The notes: generated by a model not told the origin, from the letters alone. Shown: positions 1-8,708, numbered from the stretch's first letter. The stretch: 64,000 nucleotides of DNA from Blautia sp. MSJ-19 (GCF_018918125.1 NZ_JAHLQA010000003.1:1-64000); one strand, 5' to 3'. Numbers and translations: made by a program.

Positions 1-48
1 GCTCCTGATCATAGTGAGTACAAAAAGTTGAGGCTTAACTTTTTATAC

Positions 49-94
49 TGGTGTAGTATTTATGACTATTATTGCAGGAATATGTGGTGTAGTA
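49..94. repeat. Short direct repeat beyond the truncated reductase
   Basis: TGGTGTAGTA occurs at 49-58 and again at 85-94, a 36-bp period, immediately beyond the stop codon of the reductase. No gene is visible in 1-115. The repeat could belong to a mobile-element edge or to decayed 3' gene sequence; the window starts too soon to tell. Confidence 0.4.
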
Positions 95-115
95 AAGGTA
101 CTCAGGTTACACCAT

Positions 116-2005
116 TTACCTTGCATCACCGATCACTGCTACATACGGAGCGCAGTCTCTTAAGTTTTCCACAACGTCGGTTCTGGAACGCTGTCCTAAT
201 GCACAGATGACGGAAGTTCCCGGAACAAGAACTTTTTCTCCGCTTTCATTCTCACACCAGACACCTTCTCCGGTAACTTCCAGTCCGCGGTAGTTTGTGT
301 GAACTTCTGCGTATTTGGCGATTTCTTTGAGAAGCAGCGGTCTGTGTCTTACGTTTGCATCTGGAGCAAGTTCGCTTCTCATCTCTACGAGGTGGACTTT
401 CTTACCTTCCATTCCCAGATGGATCGCACATTCACAGCCGGCAAGTCCGCCGCCAAATACAACAACCTCATCGGTCACTTTCTCTTTTTCTTTATAATAA
501 TTGTTGACGATCACAACATTTTCTCCGTTCAGTCCCGGGATCGGCGGAACGAGCGGTCTACTTCCTGCTGCAATGATCAGCGCATCTGCATTCTCTTTTT
601 CTGCGTATTCTTTTGTGACTTCTGTAGAAGTACGGATCTCCACGCCGGCGTTACGTGCAAGAAGTTCATAGGTTCCTGCCAGTTCATACATCTCATGTTT
701 GAACGGAAGTGCCTGCTCACTCTTGAGGATTCCGCCAATTTTGTCTTCTTTCTCGCAGAGGATGACCTGATGACCTCTTCTTGCTGCAGTATAAGCTGCA
801 TAAAGTCCTCCCGGGCCGCCGCCTGCAACGAGTACTTTTTTCTTAACAGGAGCCGGATGGACTTCGTCACCTTCCATCTCACGTCCGATCAGCGGATTGA
901 CGGTACAGCGTCTTGTGGATGTTGCAGCTCTCTCTGCCATACAGGTGAAGCAGCGGAGACATTTTACGATCTCCTCATCTCTGTTTTCCATGACTTTACG
1001 CGGAAGGAACGGATCTGCGAGAAGTGCACGTGCCATGTAAACGATATCTGCTTTTCCCTCGGCAATGATCTGTTCCATCTGTGCCGGGTCATTCAAGCCG
1101 CCGATCGTTGCAACCGGGACAGAAACATGCTTCTTGATCTCGGCTGCCAGATATACATTACATCCATGCTCTTTGAACATAGACGGATGTGTGTCGCCAA
1201 AACCTCTCTGATAAGTTCCTGCGGATACATGAAGGATATCCAGATACGGCTCCAGGATCTTCGCAATCTCCACGCCGTCTTCCAGTGTGTAGCCGCCCTC
1301 GAATAATTCAGAACCGCTCATACGGAATTCGATCGGGAAAAACGGACCAACACCTTCGCGGACCGCCTTGAGTACTTCGATTGCAAAACGACAGCGATTT
1401 TCCAGAGAACCGCCGTACTCATCGGTTCTCTTATTGAAATATGGAGAAAGGAACTGGTTGATCAGCCAGCCATGTCCACCGTGCACCATGATCATCTCAA
1501 ATCCGGCGCGCTTTGCCAGGGCTGCTGTCTCCTTATAGGAAGCAACAATGTCTGTGATCAGTTCTTTTGTCAGGGCTTTTACTTCCACGCCATCTGGACG
1601 GACAGTATCGGATGGTCCCCACTGATGCATGCTTTTCTGTCTGTTCTTATCTGTCATGTAGGTTCCTGCATACATTCCGGAATGGGAAAGTTCAATGCTC
1701 GGAATCGCACCATGACGGCGGATCGCATCTGCAGTATAGGTTGCGGATGCAAGAGAATTCAGGATAGAAGTATCCAGATGGTAGGCATGAGAACCGTCTG
1801 TTTCCGGGTGCACCATGCACTCGCTGACGGTAACTGCACCTGCACCGCCCTTGCCTCTCAGCTCATAAAAAGCTGTGGATTTCGGTCCGATGCAACCGTC
1901 ATTTGTGATATCTGTTCCGCCCATCGGTGCAGAAAACATACGGTTACGAAAAGTTACTCGACCAACCTGTAATGGTTTACATAAATTTGGATATTTTCTT
2001 ACCAT
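116..2005 (-). CDS. NADH:flavin oxidoreductase / enoate reductase (FadH/BaiCD-type), C-terminus short
   Basis: Iron-sulfur flavoenzyme of the 2,4-dienoyl-CoA / 2-enoate reductase family, reducing activated C=C bonds with NAD(P)H in the cytoplasm. Residues 1-340 form the old-yellow-enzyme TIM barrel, with HGGHGW at 175-180. Cys349, 352, 355 and 367 form the 4Fe-4S site. Dinucleotide-binding motifs are GGGPGG at 395-400 and GGGLAG at 518-523. The ATG follows GGAGGAAGAAT. At 629 residues it stops right after VAVIGDAR, where relatives carry a further helix of about 20-30 residues, so it looks truncated or frameshifted. The substrate (bile-acid, cinnamate-like or other enoate) is unknown. A MarR-type operator overlaps its promoter. 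Confidence 0.88.
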   Translation of the reverse strand: MVRKYPNLCKPLQVGRVTFRNRMFSAPMGGTDITNDGCIGPKSTAFYELRGKGGAGAVTVSECMVHPETDGSHAYHLDTSILNSLASATYTADAIRRHGAIPSIELSHSGMYAGTYMTDKNRQKSMHQWGPSDTVRPDGVEVKALTKELITDIVASYKETAALAKRAGFEMIMVHGGHGWLINQFLSPYFNKRTDEYGGSLENRCRFAIEVLKAVREGVGPFFPIEFRMSGSELFEGGYTLEDGVEIAKILEPYLDILHVSAGTYQRGFGDTHPSMFKEHGCNVYLAAEIKKHVSVPVATIGGLNDPAQMEQIIAEGKADIVYMARALLADPFLPRKVMENRDEEIVKCLRCFTCMAERAATSTRRCTVNPLIGREMEGDEVHPAPVKKKVLVAGGGPGGLYAAYTAARRGHQVILCEKEDKIGGILKSEQALPFKHEMYELAGTYELLARNAGVEIRTSTEVTKEYAEKENADALIIAAGSRPLVPPIPGLNGENVVIVNNYYKEKEKVTDEVVVFGGGLAGCECAIHLGMEGKKVHLVEMRSELAPDANVRHRPLLLKEIAKYAEVHTNYRGLEVTGEGVWCENESGEKVLVPGTSVICALGQRSRTDVVENLRDCAPYVAVIGDAR

Positions 2006-2054
2006 GATTCTTCCTCCGTGAATATTATCTTAGCCTTTTTTCATATCTTGATAC

Positions 2055-2108
2055 AATAGTTACAATTCAAACAGTTAGAATTATAACTATTCGTTTTTTG
2101 AATGTCAA
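2055..2108 (-). promoter_or_regulatory. Promoter with MarR-type operator for the reductase
   Basis: Minus-strand -35 TTGACA (2103-2108), 17-bp spacer, -10 TATAAT (2080-2085). An inverted repeat AATAGTTACAATTC / GAATTATAACTATT (2055-2068, 2078-2091; 13 of 14 paired, 9-bp centre) covers the -10. Arms, spacer and position match the site upstream of marR at 5403-5439, so repression by that MarR protein is inferred. Confidence 0.75.
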
Positions 2109-2138
2109 TATCCAATTTATCGAAAATGCAGGTAACAG

Positions 2139-2186
2139 AAAAGAGTGCAGATTCCATACTAAAATGTCTCAAATCTACACTCTTTT
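2139..2186 (-). terminator. Intrinsic terminator after the YczE-like gene
   Basis: Inverted repeat AAAAGAGTGCAGATT (2139-2153) and AATCTACACTCTTTT (2172-2186), one mismatch, ending in T residues on the minus strand just beyond the gene that stops at 2224. A hairpin with nearly the same arms follows the next genes at 3537-3584. Confidence 0.65.
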
Positions 2187-2223
2187 ATAATTTCTATTCA
2201 ATTATCATTCATATAAAAAATAC

Positions 2224-2907
2224 TCAGGCTCTTTTTGTCACAAACGACTCAAATCTCACATGCTGATCCATCTTGTCACCGATCATACCGATCACTTTTC
2301 CCATGGTAAATGCGGCGAGGATCGTACCGATTCCGAGTCCGTCCAGATGTCCGAGGATGATGCAGGTCATCAGTGCTGTTATGGTAAGACAGGTAACGTC
2401 ATAGCCAATTTTGATCCTGGAATATTTTACCTTTGTGATATCTGCCAGTTCTCTCGGGAACAGGTCTGTCGGGATGATCGGCAGGCCGCAGCGGTTGGAA
2501 AGTGCGATTCCGATGCACAGGAGCAGGTAGCTGATGATAAAATAAAGTACCCGGTATCCAATGGCTGTCGGCAGAACGCCTATCCACATTTCATGTACAT
2601 CAAGCATCTCGCTGAATGCAAATCCAACGACAAAGCTGAAAAGATAAGGTGCAACAAATTTCTTCCGCATGATCATCAGGGATAATACCAGAAGTCCCTG
2701 GAAAATGTAGGTCCAGGTTCCAAGGGAGATCTTATTGAATACTTCCGAAAATGCATATGGTACACTGGAAATCGCCGAGATTCCGGAACCGGAATACAGC
2801 ATCAGCACAACTCCCAGACTGTTGATCAATACCACCACCAGCAACGCCAGCTCGCCCCGCAGGACCGGTAATTTCTTGTTCTCTTGTGTCTCAATTTCTT
2901 CTGTCAC
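2224..2907 (-). CDS. YczE/YitT-type multi-pass membrane protein
   Basis: Integral membrane protein of unknown function, about 227 residues with roughly five to six hydrophobic segments. SAISSVPYAFS near the N-terminus matches SPISSIPYVLS in the membrane half of the fusion protein at 3606-4910, so the two are paralogues of the YczE/DUF6198-like family. GTG at 2907 is preferred because GGAGG lies just before it; the upstream ATG at 2922 would place that GGAGG inside the coding region and has no site of its own. It lies on the same strand as, and between, two genes carrying the MarR-type operator, but I find no such operator in front of this gene. Transport or signalling are both possible. Confidence 0.75.
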   Translation of the reverse strand: MTEEIETQENKKLPVLRGELALLVVVLINSLGVVLMLYSGSGISAISSVPYAFSEVFNKISLGTWTYIFQGLLVLSLMIMRKKFVAPYLFSFVVGFAFSEMLDVHEMWIGVLPTAIGYRVLYFIISYLLLCIGIALSNRCGLPIIPTDLFPRELADITKVKYSRIKIGYDVTCLTITALMTCIILGHLDGLGIGTILAAFTMGKVIGMIGDKMDQHVRFESFVTKRA

Positions 2908-3095
2908 TTTTCTTTCCTCCATAAAATACGATTTACGCCTTGTCTATCTTAGCACTCGGGAAATCTTTTTTAAAGAGACAAAATACTGATTTCGTAAAAA
3001 ATTTGTCGAACGTTTCTCTTTAACATATGGATGATTAATGTTTATAATATAGAACAAATCTTTCTAATCCGTTTCTGGATAAAATTCCTGTTGTT

Positions 3096-3300
3096 TGTGC
3101 CTTGACAGTTGAATACAGGGTTTACACTCTTATGATTATCACCTATAATAATTGTAACTGTTCAGTACCCTCACAGTTACGAGTCAAAATGCGTTCCAAA
3201 TCACCTTCGGTGATGGCATTTTGCCTTGTATGTCTCGGGATTTTGGCAAAACATGCCAAAACGCCTCGCGGGATACTACCTACTGAATAGTTGCTAATAA
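3096..3300 (+). repeat. Intergenic structured repeat, copy A
   Basis: Fills most of the 417-bp gap between two genes. Its core (about 3172-3285) is clearly similar to 33015-33130: both contain TTCCAAATCACCTTCGGTGA, a hairpin with a TTCG loop, then ATGTCTCGGGATTTTG, a GGCA...TGCC stem, and CCTCGCGGGATA. There is no open reading frame. GTAACTG...CAGTTAC brackets the left side. Confidence 0.6.
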
Positions 3301-3324
3301 TTAATTATGAAAGGTGGTGCCAAT

Positions 3325-3510
3325 ATGGAGGTTAATCATGATATGAGTGATCAGGAATTAAAAGCTTTACTTATCGACAAATACACAGACCTGCAGCGTA
3401 TTAAAAGAGCTAATGGTGATACTGTAAACGAAGAATTAGAATATCAGATCAAAGTTGCAACAGCCAAATTATCATCTTTCGGAGTTAATGTAGAAGACCT
3501 GACATTATAA
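3325..3510 (+). CDS. Small conserved-looking protein of unknown function (61 aa)
   Basis: I do not recognise this protein. It is a 61-residue, acidic, helical-looking cytoplasmic product with no signal or membrane segment. ATG at 3325 follows AAAGGTGGTG at good spacing; an upstream in-frame ATG (3307) lies in front of that site and is less likely. It is the only plus-strand gene in the first 23 kb, and it shares a bidirectional terminator with the convergent fusion gene. Confidence 0.65.
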   Translation: MEVNHDMSDQELKALLIDKYTDLQRIKRANGDTVNEELEYQIKVATAKLSSFGVNVEDLTL

Positions 3511-3536
3511 ATACCAATCGAGTAACTGTATAACAC

Positions 3537-3584
3537 AAAAGAGTGTAAATCCTGTACTGAATTGTCAGGATCTGCACTCTTTTT
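3537..3584. terminator. Bidirectional terminator
   Basis: AAAAGAGTGTAAATCCTG (3537-3554) pairs with CAGGATCTGCACTCTTTTT (3566-3584). It separates the convergent genes ending at 3510 (+) and 3606 (-), with A/T tails on both sides. Confidence 0.75.
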
Positions 3585-3605
3585 ATCGTATACTAACATT
3601 ATTTT

Positions 3606-4910
3606 TTATCGCTTCATCGCCTCGCGGATGCACATTTCTATGTACTCTTCTCCAAAGGCTGTATTCACAGTCAGGTCAAAGTTTGCTGATGCTCCCCAGA
3701 TGCGTCCTGTATAATAATGGTAGTTATCCGCACGCTGTTTGTCTTCTTTCTGGATCTTCTGTTTTGCATCTTTTTCGGACAGATGCAGACGGTCCATAAC
3801 TCGTTTCATCCTGTTTTCCATTGGTGCTGAGAAGAAGACTCTAAGGCAGTTTTTATTATCTCTGAGCGTGTAGTCGGAACAACGTCCTACGATCACACAG
3901 TTTCCTTTTGCAGCCAGTTCTCTGACAACCTTAGATTCTGCCTCATAAATCTTATCCTTTGGTGCCTCCTCGTCCGGCTGTGCATACATGTACATCTGAT
4001 TTACCAGATCATACAAAAAGCTGCTGGTCATCATTTCTTCCTGTTTCTTAATGAATTCCGGTGTATATCCCGTTGTTCCGGCAGTCATCTCAATGATCTC
4101 CTGATCATAAAAAGCATAACCAAATTTTTCCGCAAGTGCTTTACCAATATCATGTCCACCGCTTCCAAACTGTCTTCCAATGACGATGACATTTCTCTGA
4201 ACTGCATCTGCTGTTTTATCCACAGATGCCGCACCGGATTTGCCGACACTTTCCACATTTTCCCCTGCAAACTCTTCCGGAAAAAGAATCGGTTTGACAA
4301 ATGCAAGTTTCTTACCAAGAACTCTGGCAATAAATCCAACCAGAAGTGCCGCAATGATCGTACCCTCACGTACACCATTGAGATGTCCGGTAAATACAAA
4401 AGACAGGACTGCTGCAATCACTGCCATGGAAACGTCAAAACAGATTTTTGTCGTACCAAAGTTGGTTTTCCATGTCAGAACGATCGCGCGGACAAAAGAT
4501 TCTCCCGGCAGCATGACAACGTCTGCCAGCACTTCCATGTACACACCAAATCCAAGGATCAGACATCCAATCAGAAGATATACGATCTTCATAACATAGG
4601 CCTGTGGGTTTACCCATGTAAACAGAAGCATGGTAAGATCAATGAAATATCCAAAGATAATAGATACCGGGATCTGCAGAACATGTTCCAGTTTAAAATT
4701 TTTACGCAGGATCAGTAACTGCAGCAAGATCAGAAATACGCTGAAAAAAATCGTAAAGTTTCCGAGCGTAAACGGAAAACTTAAGCTTAATACATACGGA
4801 ATCGATGAGATTGGTGAGGTTCCGAGACTTGCTTTGGTGATCAGGCTGACACCAAGTGAGTTCACAAACAGACCAATCAGAAAGATCACGTATCTTTTTA
4901 ATTTGTTCAT
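3606..4910 (-). CDS. Fusion: YczE-type membrane domain + cytidylate-kinase-like P-loop domain
   Basis: Residues 1-205 are a multi-pass membrane domain like the protein at 2224-2907. After a linker (about 210-238), residues 240-434 form a P-loop domain of the cytidylate-kinase-like family: NVIVIGRQFGSGG opens it, with the Walker A region at 245-257, VGRCSDYTLR near 341 and LTVNTAFG near 413. At 434 residues it is about twice the length of either domain alone. The ATG overlaps the marR stop by 4 bp, so the two are translationally coupled. The domain order puts the kinase-like domain at the membrane, probably on the cytoplasmic side; the substrate, nucleotide or otherwise, is unknown. Small-molecule phosphorylation coupled to sensing or transport is inference only. 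Confidence 0.85.
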   Translation of the reverse strand: MNKLKRYVIFLIGLFVNSLGVSLITKASLGTSPISSIPYVLSLSFPFTLGNFTIFFSVFLILLQLLILRKNFKLEHVLQIPVSIIFGYFIDLTMLLFTWVNPQAYVMKIVYLLIGCLILGFGVYMEVLADVVMLPGESFVRAIVLTWKTNFGTTKICFDVSMAVIAAVLSFVFTGHLNGVREGTIIAALLVGFIARVLGKKLAFVKPILFPEEFAGENVESVGKSGAASVDKTADAVQRNVIVIGRQFGSGGHDIGKALAEKFGYAFYDQEIIEMTAGTTGYTPEFIKKQEEMMTSSFLYDLVNQMYMYAQPDEEAPKDKIYEAESKVVRELAAKGNCVIVGRCSDYTLRDNKNCLRVFFSAPMENRMKRVMDRLHLSEKDAKQKIQKEDKQRADNYHYYTGRIWGASANFDLTVNTAFGEEYIEMCIREAMKR

Positions 4911-5362
4911 TTGTTCCTTCCTTCTTTCCCTGTTTCTTCGCAGCCTGTCTCAGACAGGTTGCTGTAAATTTTATGATAAATCTTCATAAAAGCCTCTGCT
5001 TCTTCTGGAGAAATATCTTTCCACGCAGCCTCCTCGATCTCCACAAAAGCTTCTTCCACAAGCTTCTGACTTTTTTTCCCGGATTCTGTCATAAAAATAT
5101 GAAAAGTCCTTCTGTTTCCATTGAGCATACGCCGCTCGATCAGACCTTTCTCTTCCATACGGTTCAAAATTGAAGTCAAAGACCCTGCCTCAATAAAACA
5201 ACCCGCTGCGATTTCCTTCTGACTGGCTCCATCATGACTTTTAAGATAATCCAGAACCTTCGGCTGTCCAAGCGTAAGCCCCGAAGCCTTCACCTTTTCC
5301 AGAAGCCTCTTCTGGATCAGCATCTGGTTAGCCATTGTCAGATAATGCAATGATGTGTCCAT
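4907..5362 (-). CDS. MarR-family transcriptional regulator
   Basis: Winged-helix repressor of 151 residues. It has the usual MarR plan: N-terminal dimer helix, then LGQPKVLDYLKSHDG, QKEIAAGCFIEAGSLTSILN (recognition helix), and a wing near RRMLNGNRRTFHI. GGAAGG precedes the ATG. It is the first gene of a two-gene operon with the membrane/kinase fusion. A perfect inverted repeat overlapping its own -10 implies autorepression, and the same site before the reductase at 2005 implies a small regulon. The ligand is unknown; relatives often sense aromatic or other hydrophobic acids, which would suit an enoate reductase. Confidence 0.9.
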   Translation of the reverse strand: MDTSLHYLTMANQMLIQKRLLEKVKASGLTLGQPKVLDYLKSHDGASQKEIAAGCFIEAGSLTSILNRMEEKGLIERRMLNGNRRTFHIFMTESGKKSQKLVEEAFVEIEEAAWKDISPEEAEAFMKIYHKIYSNLSETGCEETGKEGRNK

Positions 5363-5402
5363 GTTTCACGTTCCTTCCCTTTTTGTGTTTAATGCAAAAT
5401 AA

Positions 5403-5456
5403 AATAGTTATAATTCTAATATTTAGAATTATAACTATTTTTATAAAAGATGTCAA
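5403..5456 (-). promoter_or_regulatory. marR promoter and operator
   Basis: -35 TTGACA (5451-5456), 17-bp spacer, -10 TATAAT (5428-5433). A perfect 14-bp inverted repeat, AATAGTTATAATTC (5403-5416) and GAATTATAACTATT (5426-5439), with a 9-bp centre, lies over the -10 and start region. Confidence 0.8.
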
Positions 5457-5478
5457 CCTTGCTTTTGTTTGGTTTTAT

Positions 5479-7272
5479 CTATTCCGTATAGGTATTTCCA
5501 TTCTCATCGGTCCAGGTGCCGTCGCCATTGTCGGTATAACCCACACCGTTTGAATCGCGGTAATAATAGTCGCCGTTTGTGGTCTCTTTTATATCTACCG
5601 TTCCGTTGCTGCCCTGAAGTTCACGCTGATCCAGCTGGGTTCCGGAATTATAATCCGAATCATTCCAGGTTCGGTAGGAATTTCCATTGGCATCTGCCCA
5701 GTTGCCATCCCCCTGATAGCTGTAGCGGAATCCATTGTCATCAGAATACGTTCCGTCTCCGTTATCGTAAAGAACTCTGGACTCGTCATCACCTTCACCC
5801 GATGCCACGATTGATCCAACACCGGAAGAACCGCTGAACCCGCTGGTGTATGGCACGCCTGCCGGCAGGTTCTCATAATAGGATGTAGTTCCATCGGTAT
5901 CATAACCATTTTCAGAAGCTGATGTTTCCGCTGCCTGCGTACCGTTTTCCTCGCCAGCTGCCGATGCTGTTTCCGTATCTGTATTTTCTGTGGAATTCTC
6001 CGCATTTTGTGACACGTTCTCTGTGGCAGTTATTTCTGTGCCATCTTGTCCACCCTTTGTCCCTGCGTTTTCCTGCATATCTACCATTTCAGAAACCTGT
6101 GCGTAATCCGGAGAACTGTTTTCCTCTGGATTCCCACGCCTGTCTGTACCAGCTTGCTCCGTCCCCACCGGTACTGCATCTGTTCCTGCCGAAACATTAA
6201 ATGCCAGATTGCCGCCTGCAAGAAGCACTGTCACCAGAATTCCCGGAAGGATGCCCCTTCGAAGCTTTCGAATATTCAGCATATACAGAATTCTGTCTTT
6301 AAACACCATTCCGCTGTCATTGAGGCTGGCAGTCACATATGGAACCTGATTATCCATTGCCACTGTTCGAAGAAGCAACTGACGATACAGTTTATGTTCC
6401 TTTGAATTCACATGATGGATAACCGCTGTGTCGCACAGATTTTCGATATCTTTGTCTGCTTCTTTCAGCATCATAAGAAGAAATGGATTAAACCAGTACA
6501 CAGTCGCACAGATTCTAAGAAGCATCTTGTACCAGAGATCTCTGTGACAGTAATGTGTCAGCTCATGATAAAAAACAAGTTTTCTCTCTTCTGCGGAATA
6601 ACCAGTTGCCGGGAGATACAGTTTTGTGTGAAAAAGTCCGGCCAGAAGCGGCGTCGTAAGCCCGGCATTTTGTCTCAGCTCCGGAGCTTTACGCACATGT
6701 TTATTTTTGCATACATTTCTGTATATCTGAATGCTTACAGGATTACTGACCGGAAGACTCATTCTTCTGAGATTTCGCATGGAAAGATAATACGCCAGAA
6801 ACTCTCCTGCCAGCTTCAAAACTGCCACGATCAGCCAGACCACCACAAAAATACCTGCAGCAATCTGCATCCATCTGCCTGTAATATGAACTGCTGCTGA
6901 CTTCTGTCCGTTTACATTTCCGTCCATCATGACCTGCTGTGAATTCATCAGCCGTCCATTATCCTGTCCTGCGGTATCCGTGCCACTCATCTGCTGCATC
7001 TTCTCAGTCGCTGCTTCCGTATGACCTTCCATTCCGTCCGGCACACCCGCTGTCCCCCGTGTGCTGTAACTCTGCACCCTGACATCCACAAGTGAGAAAT
7101 TCGCCGGAAGATGTACCGGAATCAAAAGGCTTACCGCAACAAACAGCCAGATAAAATATTTCCATCTCGCCGACACTCTGCCCTTAAGCATGATTGCAAG
7201 AAGTTTTACCAGCAAAATAATAATTGCAGCAATGATATTCAACTTCAAAATATGCAAAACAAGCACTTCCAC
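5479..7272 (-). CDS. M56-family membrane metallopeptidase (BlaR1-like sensor) with repeat-rich external domain
   Basis: Probable sensor-protease that relieves BlaI repression. It has N-terminal transmembrane helices (about 5-30, 37-55, 135-160), the M56 zinc motif HELTH at 236-240 with EADKDIENLCD at 271-281, and a further helix near 340-362. The outside part (365-597) is not the penicillin-binding domain of true BlaR1. It is a Thr/Ser/Glu-rich stretch followed by repeats such as DNGDGTYSDDNG and DNGDGTWTDENGNTYTE. The same repeat ends the secreted protein at 7803. The start is GTG, 6 bp after the blaI stop, behind GGGAGG. The signal sensed is unknown and need not be a beta-lactam. Confidence 0.85.
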   Translation of the reverse strand: MEVLVLHILKLNIIAAIIILLVKLLAIMLKGRVSARWKYFIWLFVAVSLLIPVHLPANFSLVDVRVQSYSTRGTAGVPDGMEGHTEAATEKMQQMSGTDTAGQDNGRLMNSQQVMMDGNVNGQKSAAVHITGRWMQIAAGIFVVVWLIVAVLKLAGEFLAYYLSMRNLRRMSLPVSNPVSIQIYRNVCKNKHVRKAPELRQNAGLTTPLLAGLFHTKLYLPATGYSAEERKLVFYHELTHYCHRDLWYKMLLRICATVYWFNPFLLMMLKEADKDIENLCDTAVIHHVNSKEHKLYRQLLLRTVAMDNQVPYVTASLNDSGMVFKDRILYMLNIRKLRRGILPGILVTVLLAGGNLAFNVSAGTDAVPVGTEQAGTDRRGNPEENSSPDYAQVSEMVDMQENAGTKGGQDGTEITATENVSQNAENSTENTDTETASAAGEENGTQAAETSASENGYDTDGTTSYYENLPAGVPYTSGFSGSSGVGSIVASGEGDDESRVLYDNGDGTYSDDNGFRYSYQGDGNWADANGNSYRTWNDSDYNSGTQLDQRELQGSNGTVDIKETTNGDYYYRDSNGVGYTDNGDGTWTDENGNTYTE

Positions 7273-7278
7273 AGTCTG

Positions 7279-7668
7279 TCATTCCTCCCTGTCATCCAGT
7301 TCTTTGAGAAAATCACTGAGATCCTGGATTTCTTCAGAACTGATCTTTTTGCCCTGATAAAGTGATGTTACAAATTTTTTTAATGAATTTCCATAAAGCT
7401 TCTCAAGAACACTCTGGCTTTCGTGTGCCTGGTAATCAGACTGAGAAACCAATGGTGTATACAGATTCATCTTTCCCTGCTTGGTCACTTCTACAAAATT
7501 CTTAGCTTCCAGTCTGGTCAGTAATGACAGGATCGTTGTCGGTGCAAGATTTTTCTTCGTGTTGATCACTTTCTCAATCTCCGGTCTTGTCATTGGCGGA
7601 GTGCCATTCCACAGAACGAGCATAATATCCAGTTCTGATTCCGGAAGCCTTTGATATGTTTTTTTCAC
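7279..7668 (-). CDS. BlaI/MecI/CopY-family repressor
   Basis: Winged-helix repressor of 129 residues. LPESELDIMLVLWNGTPPM opens the DNA-binding domain and LAPTTILSLLTRLEAKNFV is the recognition region; the C-terminal helices dimerise and contain the usual target of M56 proteases. The GTG start follows AGGAGG. It is the first gene of an operon with the M56 sensor. A CTACA-AA-TGTAG operator lies in its own promoter and three more lie before the secreted-protein gene. Confidence 0.92.
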   Translation of the reverse strand: MKKTYQRLPESELDIMLVLWNGTPPMTRPEIEKVINTKKNLAPTTILSLLTRLEAKNFVEVTKQGKMNLYTPLVSQSDYQAHESQSVLEKLYGNSLKKFVTSLYQGKKISSEEIQDLSDFLKELDDREE

Positions 7669-7693
7669 TCTTACGCCTCCTTTTATTACTAAT

Positions 7694-7723
7694 TTCTACA
7701 AATGTAGGATTAGTTTTATTGTA
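7694..7723 (-). promoter_or_regulatory. blaI promoter and operator
   Basis: -10 TACAAT (plus-strand 7718-7723) with a weak TTGTAA -35 about 16 bp upstream. The dyad TTCTACAAATGTAGGA (7694-7709), extended by ACTAAT/ATTAGT arms, lies just downstream over the expected transcript start. Confidence 0.7.
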
Positions 7724-7802
7724 TCACATCCACAACCAATTACAACTGTTTCCTTTCCACGATCAAACAACTCATTTCAATTTTTCTGTTATAACTCACC
7801 TC

Positions 7803-8681
7803 TTAGTTCTCCGTATAGCTGTTTCCGTTCTCGTCACTCCACGTTCCGTCGCCATTATCTGTAAAACCTGTACCGTTGTCATCACGGAAATAGTAACCTC
7901 CATTTGTAGTCTGAGTAACTGTCACACTATTGCCATCTGCATCCGTAAGGGTATGCTGTTCCAACTCCGCGCCCATATAATGTGTATCATCATTCAGTGC
8001 CTGCCAGGTCTTACCGTTTTCATCTGTAAAATAAACCTCATCGTCAGTTGTGTAGACTGTGCCGTCATCACCGGCATATTTGCTACTGTAGTCTGTATAA
8101 ATGGTTCTCTCCACAGAAACGGAATTTCCATCGCTGTCAAATAATGTCAGAGTATCTGTAGAAAGAACACCTGCCTTTCCTTCCTCGGAGGAACTTCCCG
8201 CATCAGAAGCACTTCCATCTGCATCCGAGGAAGATGCTGCTTCTCCAGAACTCTGGCTGTCAGATGCATTTTCCACAGTCGAACCATAAGTTGTTGTCAA
8301 CGACGGGTTTCCCGGATAGGAAATATTCTCCACGATCTGTCTCACCTCGCTGATATCCTCTGCATCTTTCGCATAGCCGACTACCATGTACAGACTGTTT
8401 CCTTCTGAATAAATTGTCTGATAGCATGCTTCATAAGTATCATTACATTTCGCAATTCCGGTTTTGACATCATCAAGTGCATATTTGTAGATATTTACAT
8501 AATCACTGCCATTTGTATAGCTTGCATAAGTTCCTTCGGTATCTGCCTTCTCCCAGCCGGAATCTGCCGGTGGCTGCGTATAAAAATCATTGCTGGCTGC
8601 TGCCATAACGTTTGTAGCAGAAAAAATCCCCAGTGCAGCGACTGTCATAAGTGTCATAAATTTTGCTGATCTCGTTTTCAT
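7803..8681 (-). CDS. Secreted protein with C-terminal DNGDGTW repeat, BlaI-regulated
   Basis: Exported protein of about 292 residues and unknown function. ATG at 8681 is chosen because AAGGGAG precedes it and a clear signal peptide follows (ending near NVMAA). A mature globular part (to about residue 125) is followed by a Ser/Ala/Asp linker and then a repeat region containing TTNGGYYFRDDNGTGFTDNG and DGTWSDENGNSYTEN. This tail is nearly the same as the end of the M56 sensor (TTNGDYYYRDSNGVGYTDNG). The shared tail and the three BlaI-type operators suggest it is the regulon's effector or a soluble sensing partner. Confidence 0.8.
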   Translation of the reverse strand: MKTRSAKFMTLMTVAALGIFSATNVMAAASNDFYTQPPADSGWEKADTEGTYASYTNGSDYVNIYKYALDDVKTGIAKCNDTYEACYQTIYSEGNSLYMVVGYAKDAEDISEVRQIVENISYPGNPSLTTTYGSTVENASDSQSSGEAASSSDADGSASDAGSSSEEGKAGVLSTDTLTLFDSDGNSVSVERTIYTDYSSKYAGDDGTVYTTDDEVYFTDENGKTWQALNDDTHYMGAELEQHTLTDADGNSVTVTQTTNGGYYFRDDNGTGFTDNGDGTWSDENGNSYTEN

Positions 8682-8708
8682 AATGGAATCTCCCTTTGCA
8701 TTTTTATT

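Noticed and set aside
5479-7668. Beta-lactam resistance system
   Set aside because: There is a BlaI/M56 pair but no penicillin-binding sensor domain and no beta-lactamase or PBP2a gene nearby.
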